Shown here: in pieces, positions 34,480 to 45,079 of the stretch
Layout of the letters: each line of letters opens with the position of its first letter
Numbering within the stretch: the first letter of the stretch is position 1
DNA from: Sinohyriopsis cumingii
Lineage: Eukaryota; Mollusca; Bivalvia; Unionida; Unionidae
NCBI GenBank assembly: GCA_028554795.2
Contig: CM068825.1
Coordinates: forward strand, 92,862,451-92,926,450
Reading direction: 5' to 3'
DNA length: 64,000 nucleotides
The notes under the pieces: generated by a model
Told to the model about the DNA's origin: nothing
Databases searched by the model: none
What the model saw: only the letters and a program-made list of their open reading frames with translations
Translations under genes and position numbers: made by a program

Positions 34480-36030
34480 GTTTCTCATTTAAGAGCCACA
34501 GGAAGTTGACTGTTGAGGTATGGATGCATGCAGTGGTATGAATTGTTCTTGTGGTCACCACTCTGAGAATGTATTACATTCCCTTTAAATGACTTTAAGG
34601 AAAAGGGCCATCTCACTTGAGGGATTTCTCCACCACTGGTTGAGAACTGTTTGTCCCTGAAAGCATATCTGAATTTAATCGAGATGTGCAGGTTTAGGAA
34701 TTCTGGGCTGGGATGGAGCACCTGCCATCATGGTTGCTTGAACAGACAAGGGAATATCTAGAATTCCTGGTGATTCTGTTGTGAGATTGATGAGGTCATT
34801 AATCCAAGATTTCCCATTTGAGGGAGTAATCAGGATGAGGTGACACTCTAATTCTTTTGCTTCCTGTATTACCTCCGGAACCTGAGGTGTTCTAAGAGAA
34901 GTGTGTACATTTGACCAATCCAGTCTATAGAAAGGACATTGACTATCCAGCCTTTGGATCAGGGACTGGTGAGACAACAGTTGGGAATTGGGCATTTCAC
35001 CTTGTAGCCGATAGTTCCACCATAGGTCAATCCTATTGGCACATGCTAAGAGAAAACAGGAATGAAGAGACCTTCCATTTGTATTAATTCTTGGAGGACA
35101 ATTAGACTTGGTTCTTCCTTGCTGTTTGAGATAAGTCACCACAGTGGAGTTGTTGGACAGAATGACAACTCCATTCCCATGTATGTTCTTCAGCCACCAA
35201 TGAAAGCTCTCTGAATAGTGTTCACCATGAGACTGTTGATATGTAAATAATGAATATGAGGGAGCCACAATACACTACTATCCTGTATTGATTGTAGGCT
35301 TCAAGAATGAACTTCATAATGTGCAGAATGTGAAAGTTGGTCTAATGATGAAATAATTTGGACCACAGAATCATTGTAATGGGAGTCTAAGAAGGCTATT
35401 TAGGACTAGGATGTTCACTGCAGCATTGAGGAAACACAGCAAGCAAAGGAAATCTCTAGCAGGTGGATTGTTCCATATAGGCAAGGAATCAGCCATGGTA
35501 CTAATTCAATTCTTGTTCTGGAGGGAGAATACTTTGTTTATTTGAATGCTGAGTTCCAGACGTCGATGACCAAAACCTTAAAATGGTTAGGTGCTTGCTA
35601 ACAAGGAGACAGAGAATGAGAAGGAGGGTAAAAAGTGATATCATGTCATGCTCCAAAATATAACTAACCTGAAGTTTTATAGTCTGTAGCTTTTCTAGGC
35701 AACTCACAGGAACTTTTAGAAGCCATGTGAGTTGGGACATGAAGCCATTCCTCATGCAAGTCCAAATTAAAAATGTAATCTCCCCAATGGATGTCATTTG
35801 AGGGGTGAATGAAAGTGATGTCATTTGAGAATAGGGAGGGTCTCATAGAAGAAAGTGCTGGCAAATACAATTGCCTTTCCTTTGCCTCTTGTCCACTTTA
35901 GTTCGGTAGAATTGAGGTTTTCTACAGTTGTAAATTTGGTAGGTCTGCTCCCCAGTGGCCTATGCCCTGTGGATGTCCCTGCGATCTTTTTTTGACTGCC
36001 TTGCAAATCCCTCCTCTGTAGCTGAAACTG
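34480..36030 (-). pseudogene. Decayed DIRS-like retrotransposon: reverse transcriptase and RNase H relic
   Basis: In the order expected on the minus strand, 35664-35870 encodes HWGDYIFNLDLHEEWLHVPT, like the reverse-transcriptase motif GDW..SLDLKDAYFHIPIH of DIRS elements. The stretch 34675-35268 (197 codons) encodes an RNase H-like part (GVVILSNNSTVVTYLKQQG) and then the conserved region after RNase H in DIRS pol (PQVPEVIQEAKELECHLILI, TPSNGKSW). The reading continues in another frame at 34485-34721 (LHPSPEFLNLHIS). Frames switch at least three times and the catalytic aspartates of the RT YxDD box were not found, so it is dead. No tyrosine recombinase was recognised. A gypsy-like origin is possible but fits less well. 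Confidence 0.7.
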
Positions 36031-36880
36031 TGAGGGAAGAGAAGAAGGTATCCTTTCATCTGCCTTATAATTAAAAATAAGATGGCCTGTAAGAAAGGTG
36101 AAGGTAAAGACAATTGCATCTCGTTACACCAGTTGTAAGTTCATAGTTGCTGATATGGCCATGGCCATAGTATATGTTCAAGAAGTACACCATTCTATAA
36201 GCATGACCTGTGAGATTTGGGGTGGAAGAAGGTAAGCTGTGTTTTGCCTGTTGAAAGATTGCAATAAATACTAGAACCAACATTCAGCCCAATGTCATGA
36301 TGTTATGGATCAGCTAATGTGTATCAAAACGGAAACATTATGTGTCTTTGTGTGTTGTAGAACTACCGATAACAAATCAAGGGAAGGCGACTGAAAACAA
36401 GTGTCAAAAGACACTTGGGACTTGCAATTGGTGATGTTAGCAGCCCAACATTCCAGTAACTCTCAAGGATTGTGAAAGCACTGAAAGTAGATTCTTCCTT
36501 AGACAATTATCACAAGATGTTGGAACTGCAGAGCAGGCAGGTGTTGTAGAGGAATGAGGAAGGAACTCCAATGGAAGTGGGTGGAAAACTTATAAAGTCA
36601 AGGCCTGTAAGGCTGAGTCTACACATGATAGTAAGATCTAATAATGACTAGTGAATCTGAGAGCTGGTTTTCATTATGTAAGGTGGTGAAGCCAATGAAT
36701 GTCTACCTGTGAAATAGTGGAGAAGAATTTAGAGGATTGCAGCTCACTACACTTGCAGCACAGCATGAGTTAGATTTGTTACTTCAAAGCTGTTGCTAAA
36801 TAGAGGCTCCTTTTGGGTGGCAAAGGCTTGAGGATGAGTGAAGAGACCTTTCTTGGAAACTGAGGCACCAAGCTGATCAA
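36031..36880. other. Probably further retroelement-derived or unknown sequence
   Basis: Nothing recognisable. A minus-strand frame at 35922-36119 continues upstream of the RT relic but has no motif. This could be the decayed 5' part of the same retroelement. Confidence 0.35.
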
Positions 36881-36884
36881 AATA

Positions 36885-37130
36885 TCACTATGCAATTAGA
36901 TTGATCCATGAGAGAGCCTGTATAAATGTAATGTTATCCACAGGAATTGCTTATCAACTTTATATGGGTTTGACTGAGCCATGAGAGTGCTTGTATAAAC
37001 TAGATATCATCTGCAGGAATTGCCTAGCAGCAATGTGTGGGTTAAACTGATTCATTAGAGTGCCTGTATAAACTGGATGTATGCAGTTGAATTGTCTAAC
37101 AGTACAATGCAGGTTAGACTGCTGTATAAC
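36885..37130 (+). repeat. Three to four degenerate ~73-bp tandem units
   Basis: The phrases ccatgagagagcctgtataaa, atccacaggaattgc and atgggttt recur with changes at about 36906, 36980 and 37053, with a partial fourth near 37120. Confidence 0.65.
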
Positions 37131-37904
37131 TGGGTTCTTGGGCTGTGAGGCACTAAGTTGGGCACTGTATGCAGGAAGTAGCTAGCGACACTAAGCAAGT
37201 GATGGAACCGGACAAAGTTCATTATTCTGATGGCTGATACAGTATGATTAATTGTGGTTGTGGCCCACTGTGATCAGAGGTATATAGCCAAGTCTGGCTG
37301 TGAAGGAACCAAGCACTCTTGGCTGATATGACATTGTCCAGTTCATGAGGTTGCGACAGAGGTCGGGGGATATTGATTCACTTAACTGTTGTATAATATT
37401 GATATGCAAGATGGTAACTGAGGCTGTTGTTGTGATCTTACTCCCTAGTAAATGATGTGGTTTCTAACCCTTGCATATAAGCTCAAGGTATGCTTCTGCA
37501 CTATCCCCTTTAGCACCCACAGAATTGCTGCCCACTGCTGTCCATTATAAGCAAGTCTGATGTATTGACAGAGTGACAACCAGAGAGAGCTACGTATATA
37601 GAAATGTTGTCAGTCAGGTCTTGCCCCATGGTATAAATCTTAGAGAATAAAAAATAGAGCAAACAATATACACAGGTGTAGTGCAGGAATGTATCTTGCT
37701 TTATGAACTTAAGAGTGTCCATGCAGTACCACCAACTATGACAATTACCTGCAAAAGGGGTGCACATAGCCAGTACAGGTAGAAAGGAGTGTCATTAGTA
37801 ATAAATATGGATAGAATGCTAAATAATCAATTTAACTAATAAGTTACCAGTAGGAAGGCCAGTTTTTTAGTGCCTATATAGGTAATATCACAGAAGCATC
37901 GCTT

Positions 37905-38250
37905 ATAATAGCTATGAAGTGGATGCTAAGAGTAAACCATATATAGAAAACTTACCTGTATGTATCTGTCCAATCTGGGAGCTATCCAGATATATAAATG
38001 AATCTGCTATAGTACACACCATACCTGCACATAAAAAGGCACAGAAGCATTATTATTGATACTTACAAAGTGGACGATACAATATCCATTTTAAGATGAT
38101 GTTACCTGTAAGGTCAAATGTTCAATACAAGTAAAGTGTTGTGTATATAACTATGAAGTGAACTCTAAGACTATATAATATAATTTTTTTTTACCTGTAT
38201 GTATCCAACCTAAGTGGAAATAGTACAGCAATATTAAATGAGTTTTCTTT
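37905..38250 (+). repeat. Diverged ~240-bp direct repeat
   Basis: The order ctatgaagtggatgctaaga ... ttacctgtatgtatc ... taaatga ... caccata starts at about 37911 and returns at about 38150 (ctatgaagtgaactctaaga ... ttacctgtatgtatcc). The spacing is about 239 bp. Confidence 0.6.
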
Positions 38251-38254
38251 ATAA

Positions 38255-39600
38255 GGCACCAGACCTATACCTATTAATATGGTTATAGCAATATGAGGGG
38301 ATGCCATCATAATCTGTGCAATTATGTACCAAGGGTGCCTAAATGTGTGAAGATTGCAAAGTGATAACAATGAAAAGTTGGAAGGGTTGTTGTTGCTGAA
38401 AGAAAAAAACAGTAAGGTTGGAAATTTATAGATGGAGTATAGTTCTCTTTGATGATGAAGCTCCTCCAAGTTGATTTAAGGTAGGAAACTTCCAAACTGC
38501 TTGTATGGATTTAGTGAGGCCTCTGTCTGTAGAAAGTGTGCTTCCTGGCACAAGAAGAAGTAGTAACTAGAGAATTCATGGAATTTGGCATCAATCCTGG
38601 AGTCAAGGGGAGATCACTCTTAACTGCCAATGAGGTGGGCAGATAACTTTTAGCTTTTTAGGTAAAAAGTTTTAACCTGAGAGAGCTGGATATACATGGT
38701 AGTAATTGTTCTAAAGTATTATGATCTGGTAATGTATTAAAAGAAGCAAAACTGGTATACAACCTAATTTTCTGAGATCAGAATAGCACAAGTCACATTA
38801 AAAGGAATGTGAATTATTTTTATGATTCATTACTGTGATAAAACAATGGGCCAAATGAAGACAAGTCTGCAGACCAATTTGGCAAGGATAGGGATATCTA
38901 ATACATACCTGAGCTAGAAATAATTCTCAAACAATTATAGTTAAGCTAACACACCTGTTGGGTAAGAACCTAAATGCAAGGTTTTAGGAAACATAACCAG
39001 AGAAATTATGAATAACTCAAAAGAGAGCTAAATTTGAAAAGAAAATTCCACACTAAATAAAGAGTACATGTAAAGTAAAAGCTCAAATACTGACATTAAC
39101 ACAAAGTGAAGGTGATTTCTCTTTAACATAAAGCAGCAGTAATGTCTGGGACCTGAAAAAGAAGGATGGATAGTGTACATGGACAAGGCAGCTACAGGGT
39201 GAACTATGTGTGTTTGAGACTTCTAGAACTTTCAGTCACCCTATGGGTAATCCTACAATGAAAGACATATCATGTTATTTATGTTTTGGTGTAGCAAGAA
39301 TCAAAAATATGTGATATGTCTTATGTTGTAGGACTACCCTAAAGGAAGATGAATTCCCATCATATGGTCAGGTTATTTTTTGTCGTAGAAAGGAGCCAGC
39401 TATGAAATAGCAGAATTTTAACCAATAATGACAGATATTGTCCTAGGATCAAGGCCTTCCAAGTTTGTTGATGTTGATTCCCTGTCAAATACATTAGTAA
39501 CTATCATTATCACTATTAACTGCACTAGCTTTAATAACATTTATCTGCACCATCACTCACCAGAATCTGACAATTTTTACATCACCCTCAATCAAGGCAT
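38255..39600. other. Intergenic, no gene; one hairpin-forming inverted repeat
   Basis: Nothing coding was recognised. The inverted repeat at 39246-39338 is listed separately. Confidence 0.5.
39246..39338. repeat. Inverted repeat, 27-bp arms
   Basis: Arms at 39246-39272 (ggtaatcctacaatgaaaga and on) and 39312-39338 match in 23 of 27 positions when one is complemented, around a 39-nt loop. It could be a tiny MITE or fold-back sequence. No flanking duplication was recognised. Confidence 0.7.
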
Positions 39601-39842
39601 GTAAATCTATTATGATGCCAATCTGCTTTCAAGACTGGCCCACATTACTAAAAACTGAAACAGATTTACTAGACTTTTCCTTAAACTAAAATCCCAAAAC
39701 TGCTCAACAGAATTAAACCAAATTTGTATGATAACATCCTGGTATTAATTTAAGGTCTTGCAAGATTTTACCAATAATGAGGACACTGGTCAACAGTGAA
39801 ATCATTACTGACTTGAAAAGGCCCTAATCTATAGTATTTTGG

Positions 39843-39886
39843 TGTGCCGAACACGAATATAACCGTGAAAAATTTGTATTGGCTCT
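39843..39886 (+). repeat. Left terminal inverted repeat of the 2.27-kb element
   Basis: The outer 18 bases, tgtgccgaacacgaatat, differ at one position from the complemented right end. The middle 14-17 bases are diverged and the inner attggctct is identical. Conserved outer and inner blocks with a free middle suggest two transposase contact sites (inference). Confidence 0.85.
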
Positions 39887-39970
39887 CGTTTTGAAGATAT
39901 TCATATACCTCATTTTCTATGTTTCACTGTGTAAATTTCTCCAGTAGGACTGCAGCAACATCCGGAATAA

Positions 39971-40040
39971 TGATGTAACATTGCATAATACCATCATGCT
40001 CACATCATCCACAGTTGATTGCATCATTTTCTGATGCAAT
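39971..40040 (+). promoter_or_regulatory. Mirrored pair of CARE-like sites (ATTGCATCA / TGATGCAAT)
   Basis: ATTGCATCA at 40018-40026 and its exact complement TGATGCAAT at 40032-40040 are separated by five bases. A similar TGATGTAAC lies at 39971-39979. ATTGCATCA is the known core of the C/EBP-ATF composite (amino acid/stress response) element recognised by ATF4 with C/EBP proteins. Use by this element is an inference. Confidence 0.5.
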
Positions 40041-40044
40041 GCAA

Positions 40045-40163
40045 TACTAATGCCATGCGGCTGCTGAAGTAAGTTGACGTCAGCAGTGTACTATACATGT
40101 GTAGGCCTATTATACTAATGCCAGGCGGCTGCTGAAGCTGACGTAAGCAGTGTACTATATAAA
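40045..40163 (+). promoter_or_regulatory. Duplicated promoter module with CRE-like sites and TATA box
   Basis: A ~48-bp module, tactaatgcca-gcggctgctgaa ... gcagtgtactata, occurs at 40045-40095 and 40113-40159. Copy 1 contains the palindromic CRE TGACGTCA (40075-40082) and copy 2 TGACGTAA (40139-40146). The second copy ends in TATATAAA (40156-40163), which the first copy lacks (ctatacat). An initiator-like ttcagca follows around 40179-40185, about 25 bp downstream, and the start codon is at 40278. This looks like a working polymerase II promoter inside the element. Confidence 0.6.
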
Positions 40164-40277
40164 GCCCAATCAGATAGGTTCAGCATTTAAAATATTTTAG
40201 ACGTTGTGCGAGACAGTTCAAGCTACTGTTACATAAAACTTATTATTTTATCCATTTACGTACAATAAAGAACAGTA

Positions 40278-41966
40278 ATGCCTCGAAAGTGTGTTAATAC
40301 CGCGGACAATTTTTGCTATATTTGTGGGGAAGTGACATTTGCCAACCAGAAGAAAAGTATCAATTCTCAAGTGAAGAAGGCATATCATCTTTACTTCGGA
40401 TGCAAGGTTGGTGACCAAGACAAGCCTTGGGCTCCGCATATATGCTGTGCTACATGTACAACACAGCTTTCACAGTGGTTGAATTGCAAAAGGTCATCAA
40501 TGCCGTTTGCAGTCCCAATGGTGTGGAGAGAGCCAAGCAACCACCTAAATGACTGTTACTTCTGCTTGGTTCCTCCTCTTTCCGGCGGAATAACGAAGCG
40601 AAAGAAGTCGAGAATAGTCTACCCAAACATTCCGTCTGCATTGAGACCAGTTCCACATGGTGAGGGACTTCCTATTCCAGAACCTCCAGCAGAATATTCT
40701 CTTGATTCATCTGACGAAGACAAAGGTGAGTCGACCTGTTCTTCTCCTGGTCCATCAGCATGCAGTGATCCAGATTTTCACTGTGGTGCATCATCAACCC
40801 CACACAGAATAACACAGGAAGAACTAAATGACCTGATTCGTGATTTGGACTTATCAAAGAACAAGGCAGAATTGCTAGGATCAAGACTCCAACAATGGAA
40901 TCTTCTAGAAGAAGATGTCACAATTACTGCATATCGAAAGCGCCACCAGCAATTGGAGCCTTTCTTCAGAAAGGAAAGTAATCTGATATTCTGTTCCGAT
41001 ATTGAGGGCCTCATGAATGCTTTAAAAATCACTCATGACCCACAAGAATGGAGACTATTTGTGGACTCTTCGAAACTGAGTCTCAAGGCTGTGCTTTTGC
41101 ACAATGGAAACATTCTTCCATCTATTCCAGTAGCGTATGCTGTCCACATGAAAGAGACATACGATAACTTAAGGCAGCTACTGAATTCCATTGAGTATAA
41201 CAAGTACAGCTGGCACCTCTGTGGTGATTTGAAGGTAGTTGCCCTTTTAATGGGACTGCAGCAAGGATATACAAAATACATGTGTTTCTTATGCGAGTGG
41301 GATAGCCGAGCAAGGGAAATGCACTACATGAGGAAGGAATGGACTCACAGGCAGAATGTAGCCATTGGAGAGAAGAATATCCAACACCCAGCTCTGGTTG
41401 AGGCTCAGAAAATCTTGCTACCACCCCTTCACATCAAACTAGGTTTGATGAAGAACTTCGTGAAAGCCATTGACCGGACTTTGCCAGCATTCCGATACCT
41501 GCATGAAAAATTCCCTCGACTCAGCGAAGCAAAGATTAAAGAGGGAGTTTTTGTGGGTCCTCAGATTCGAGAGCTTTTCAAAGATGACCGGTTCAACAAC
41601 TTGCTGGAAGGTGACGCGAAACAAGCATGGAATGCTTTTCGCCTAGTTTCTACAAACTTCCTCGGAAATGTTAGGGCAGAAAACTATAAGGAACTAGTAG
41701 AAGACATGTTGATGAAGTATAAGAAACTTGGCTGCAATATGTCTCTAAAGATTCACTTCCTTCATTCCCATTTGGATTTCTTTCCTAGCAACTGTGGTAT
41801 TGTTAGTGATGAACACGGCGAACGTTTTCATCAAGATATCGCAACAATGGAACAAAGTAACCAGGGAAAATGGTCCACTACAATGCTGGCTGACTACTGC
41901 TGGACACTCCTCAGAGATGCTCCCGAACAGCTGTACAAGAGACAGGCGAAGAAATCTAAGATGTAG
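40278..41966 (+). CDS. Intronless zinc-finger, DDE-type transposase-like protein, 562 aa
   Basis: Intact frame from ATG 40278 to TAG 41966. N-terminal part: a zinc-binding pattern with C13-x2-C16, H37, C42, H54, C57-x2-C60 and a further C93-x2-C96 (CYIC, ICCATC, CYFC), similar in spirit to THAP/ZAD-type DNA-binding modules. Residues about 100-180: a Ser/Pro/Asp-rich linker starting with a basic patch (KRKKSR). Residues about 190-530: a probable RNase H-like catalytic core. RLFVDSSKLSLKAVLLHNGN carries D263, HLCGDLKVVALLMGLQQG carries D317, CFLCEWDSRA adds C336-x2-C339 shortly after, and SDEHGERFHQDI offers D511, E512 or E515 as the third acidic residue. Basic residues close the protein (KRQAKKSK). 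I recall similar uncharacterised, multi-copy, single-exon proteins in invertebrate genomes, but that is memory, not a search. Position between inverted ends makes transposase the best call. The catalytic assignment is inferred from motif spacing. A domesticated host gene is less likely because the ends are still recognisable. Confidence 0.8.
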   Translation: MPRKCVNTADNFCYICGEVTFANQKKSINSQVKKAYHLYFGCKVGDQDKPWAPHICCATCTTQLSQWLNCKRSSMPFAVPMVWREPSNHLNDCYFCLVPPLSGGITKRKKSRIVYPNIPSALRPVPHGEGLPIPEPPAEYSLDSSDEDKGESTCSSPGPSACSDPDFHCGASSTPHRITQEELNDLIRDLDLSKNKAELLGSRLQQWNLLEEDVTITAYRKRHQQLEPFFRKESNLIFCSDIEGLMNALKITHDPQEWRLFVDSSKLSLKAVLLHNGNILPSIPVAYAVHMKETYDNLRQLLNSIEYNKYSWHLCGDLKVVALLMGLQQGYTKYMCFLCEWDSRAREMHYMRKEWTHRQNVAIGEKNIQHPALVEAQKILLPPLHIKLGLMKNFVKAIDRTLPAFRYLHEKFPRLSEAKIKEGVFVGPQIRELFKDDRFNNLLEGDAKQAWNAFRLVSTNFLGNVRAENYKELVEDMLMKYKKLGCNMSLKIHFLHSHLDFFPSNCGIVSDEHGERFHQDIATMEQSNQGKWSTTMLADYCWTLLRDAPEQLYKRQAKKSKM

Positions 41967-42070
41967 TCAATGACTTGATTTTTTATAGGTAGGCTATTAC
42001 AGTTGACCTTTTACTATTGGAATGCATTTCGTTATGTAAACATTAATTTCTTGCAGATTACAAAAAAACT

Positions 42071-42114
42071 AGAGCCAATTTTGCAATTTGACTGTCATAT
42101 TCGTGTTCAGCACA
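42071..42114 (-). repeat. Right terminal inverted repeat of the 2.27-kb element
   Basis: This is the complement of the left end, starting tgtgctgaacacgaatat on the minus strand. It lies only 105 bp after the stop codon. No AATAAA was seen between stop and end. Confidence 0.85.
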
Positions 42115-42249
42115 TAAAAATTGATAAGAATTGACTAATTTTATTTCAGTAACATGACTTTTGTAAAAATTTGTTGTCCAGTGGGATCAACTGTCAAATG
42201 TATCCATTGCCATTACCACTGACATGTTTCTTTGCAAAACCATGTGGCA

Positions 42250-42380
42250 AAATTGTATAAAACCTGATAGATAATATCATGACATCTAGAACTTTAAAAT
42301 CTGCAATCATCTCAAAGGAATTGGCAGAATTGTATAAAATCATGACATCTAGAACTTTCAAATCTGCAACAATGATGCTG
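42250..42380 (+). repeat. ~74-bp tandem duplication
   Basis: The phrase gacatctagaactttaaaat ctgcaa occurs at about 42280 and again, with one change, at about 42345. Both copies are linked to aattgtataaaa. Confidence 0.75.
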
Positions 42381-42499
42381 ATCAATCATCGCAAAGAACT
42401 AATTTTACTAAGCATCTTTTCTTATTTTGTTTTCTCTTTCATAGAGACATCAACCTTGCATGAATGCTTTCTTGATTTTGAACAATAATGTCCTTCTCC

Positions 42500-43145
42500 A
42501 TCAAATATGATTTCCAGCACTAAATACAGAAACCTTGTCCATGAATTCTTAGAAAAAGACCATCTTTCAAATAATGGGAGGTACAAATGGTGCTGATTCA
42601 CAATCAATTATGGTTGCTGCTACTGTCAAAAGCATCTTGACAGAACTTTACCAATTTTAAAAGATGGCATCAAAATTGCCACCTAATACATCAACTCTAA
42701 CTTAACTTGGGCTCACAAAGCATTAAATGACTTATTATCAACCCTCCTCCATCAATAGGATTTGAGTAAATTAGATAAAATTACAGCTTGCAGAATTTTC
42801 ACATTTGTACAAGTGATGTCAATGAGCCATCAAATACAGCAAATGTTGCTAAAATGATAATTTCTCAACAATGCCCCAAGAATTTTGTGACAGAATTTTA
42901 TATTTTGGAAACTTGTCAGCTTGTACTGTTTGATTACAAATGATACAGATCTGCTATCAAACAATGTCACTACTGCTACAAATAAAGAAAACTTAAAGGG
43001 TTTATTCTTGAAAGTCAATCGACATAATTGAGCTGAATCTGATAACAGCTCACTAACTAGGTTACTTGGCTTACTCTTCTTGCATCAACTATTACATCCA
43101 GGTAAGCAAGGTAGCAATTTCAGGCAAACTTGGGCCTGTTTACTT
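42500..43145 (+). repeat. Degenerate units of the ~150-bp dispersed family
   Basis: Phrases accttgtccatgaattctt, cagaactttacca, gccatcaaatacag, cagaattttatattttgg and ctgctatcaaacaatg recur at about 130-160 bp. The end is similar to other copies (caggtaagcaa...ttgggcctg at 43100-43135). The same family lies left of the 2.27-kb element (39640-39820), so that element inserted in or near an old array. Confidence 0.55.
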
Positions 43146-44490
43146 TTTATCAGTGTCAAACATTTTCATGGACTAGCAGTACACAAAACACCTTTCACAT
43201 TTTAAGGCCTTATTTTTGTATTACTCAATATTTTGAGCTTACATATATGATTGTTGTTTTGAGGTTATGGTAACCCAAGAATCTCAGCATAACTTCAGTT
43301 GTAGTCACAAAATCTGACATGCATTTTTGTTACTTCAGCATATAAATGTGTAACCAAAAAATGCAGATAATTAAAAAGACGAAAATACTTTACTGAAAAT
43401 ATACACAAACACTAATATTTACCTTTAGCATTTCATTGTCATGTAAACTGGAAGAGAAAATGAATCCAGAATTAAGATGAAAATCATTCCCAGTATTGTT
43501 TGTGAGTTCTTAATTCTCTCAGTCCCAAGTTATCCAAAAATTAATTTTAATTTATTAAACATACACAGATGATAGGAACAGTAGGCAAGTTCTATTTTTT
43601 GCTGAAACATTAAAACCCTTAATTTACTAAATTAAGGACTTATTGTTTACAGTTGTATTTAGTACTGATATAGCTGCTGAACATTGCATGGTTAGTGATG
43701 TCAAAACAGTCAAATTTATTACAATCCTTTAGTTTTTGCAGTCAATCAGTTTTAACATTTGAATTCCTACTTAGTAAGATTCATTCAAGTAAAAATGCAT
43801 AAGACATGAAAATGTCTGGTTGGCTTAATTTTTCATTATTCTGGTCTGCTTCTTCATAAATGAATCAAGTTTTGTAACATACACACAATGCCACTAGTTT
43901 GATCACCTGAGGACACTGAACGAGATACCCAAGAACTTTTTATATATGCAATACTGGGACAAGTTTGCAGTGATGAACAGAATTTCATTATAAACCAGAA
44001 AAAATGAAAATAAATCAGAGCCACCTTCAGAATTAGCATCTTCTAGCCATGTTTTGTTGTTACTGATATAACTGAAAAGATTTACTAGATAAAAACTAGT
44101 CACCAAAATGATTTGATAATTAGATATTCTGACATCTATGGTAAATGCATTAGTGCTGGTGTAACTTACATAAGAAGCCCATGTTGGTACATGATCTGGC
44201 TGATTTCTGCCTGAAAACTAAATGCAAAAGCTCAGGGTCTTGTTGATTAAAATTTTCATTCATTGCTGTTAAATTGCATATTCATGAAAACAACTGCTTC
44301 GAGGTTCTCCATTTTTATAGTTTCATCATGGTTTGATTGCATATCAGCAATCATTGTCCACTATTGAATGGCATTTATGCCAGGATTTCAATCTACCAAA
44401 GCTGGTCAAATTCTTTTATTCAGAAACAAAATTGGTAAGAGGTGGAGGAATGGATGGATGAATGGACAGATGGATAACATCTTATGATAA
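43146..44490. other. Intergenic, no gene recognised
   Basis: AT-rich, with only short unsupported frames. It ends in a small atgg-rich stretch (44448-44480: aatggatggatgaatggac). Confidence 0.5.
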
Positions 44491-44499
44491 CATGCTCTG

Positions 44500-45060
44500 C
44501 CTTAAAAACTTGTCTTCCTTTGTATTTCTCCTAGTGCTGACATTGAAGTGGGTGGGTGAGGGTGGCTGTTAGATTTCACACACTGTCTGGTTGTGATATC
44601 TAACTGGGTAAAGTTTAATTAAGCTGTCTTTATTGGCTTAAAAATTATACTCTGGAAGGGGGATACAAGTTGGAGTTACATTTGCTGTGACCTTGACCTC
44701 AAGGCAGGAGGACTCTCGGTAATGTGTAACACTCTGCCTATGCATGATATATAATCAGCTAAAACTTCATTAATATATCTTCAATATTGTATAGGATGTA
44801 CTCCAACATGGATGAGGTCACATAGATGCATTTTTTTCTTGCTATGACCTTGACTTTAAGACAGATGGTATGGCTATGTGACACATAACAACATCTAGTC
44901 CTGAAATATTTTTTGGGCAAAGTTTTCTTAAAATCTCTATAACCAATACAAAGTTATGGGCCGGGCAAGCAAAAGTTAATGGACAGGCAAATAGATCGAT
45001 AAATATAAAATGAGTGAACACTTGGGCAGATAGCCTAAATTTTATATAAGCAGTAAATAA
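44500..45060 (+). repeat. Degenerate repeat with gctgtgaccttgacctcaagg
   Basis: Two diverged ~150-bp units share gtgaccttgac-t-aag-cag, gtaatgtgtaacac/atgtgacacataac and a closing part at 44930-45000 (caaagttatgggccgggcaa ... ggacaggcaaatagatcg). This is a common type of non-coding repeat. No gene. Confidence 0.5.
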
Positions 45061-45079
45061 CAAAGTATATCACAATTCC

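Larger units (their letters stand above)
39843..42114 (+). mobile_element. Complete-looking 2.27-kb DNA transposon with 44-bp inverted ends and intact gene
   Basis: The left end 39843-39886 (tgtgccgaacacgaatat ... attggctct) and the complement of the right end 42071-42114 (tgtgctgaacacgaatat ... attggctct) agree in 33 of 44 positions. The outer 18 and the inner 9 bases are almost identical. Between them is one intronless gene (40278-41966) with a TATA-box promoter region. The coding part is visibly richer in G and C than its flanks. This is the organisation of an autonomous cut-and-paste element. I could not find a convincing target-site duplication, and the superfamily is unresolved. The left and right ends differ more than expected of a very young insertion, yet the gene is uninterrupted. 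Confidence 0.85.
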
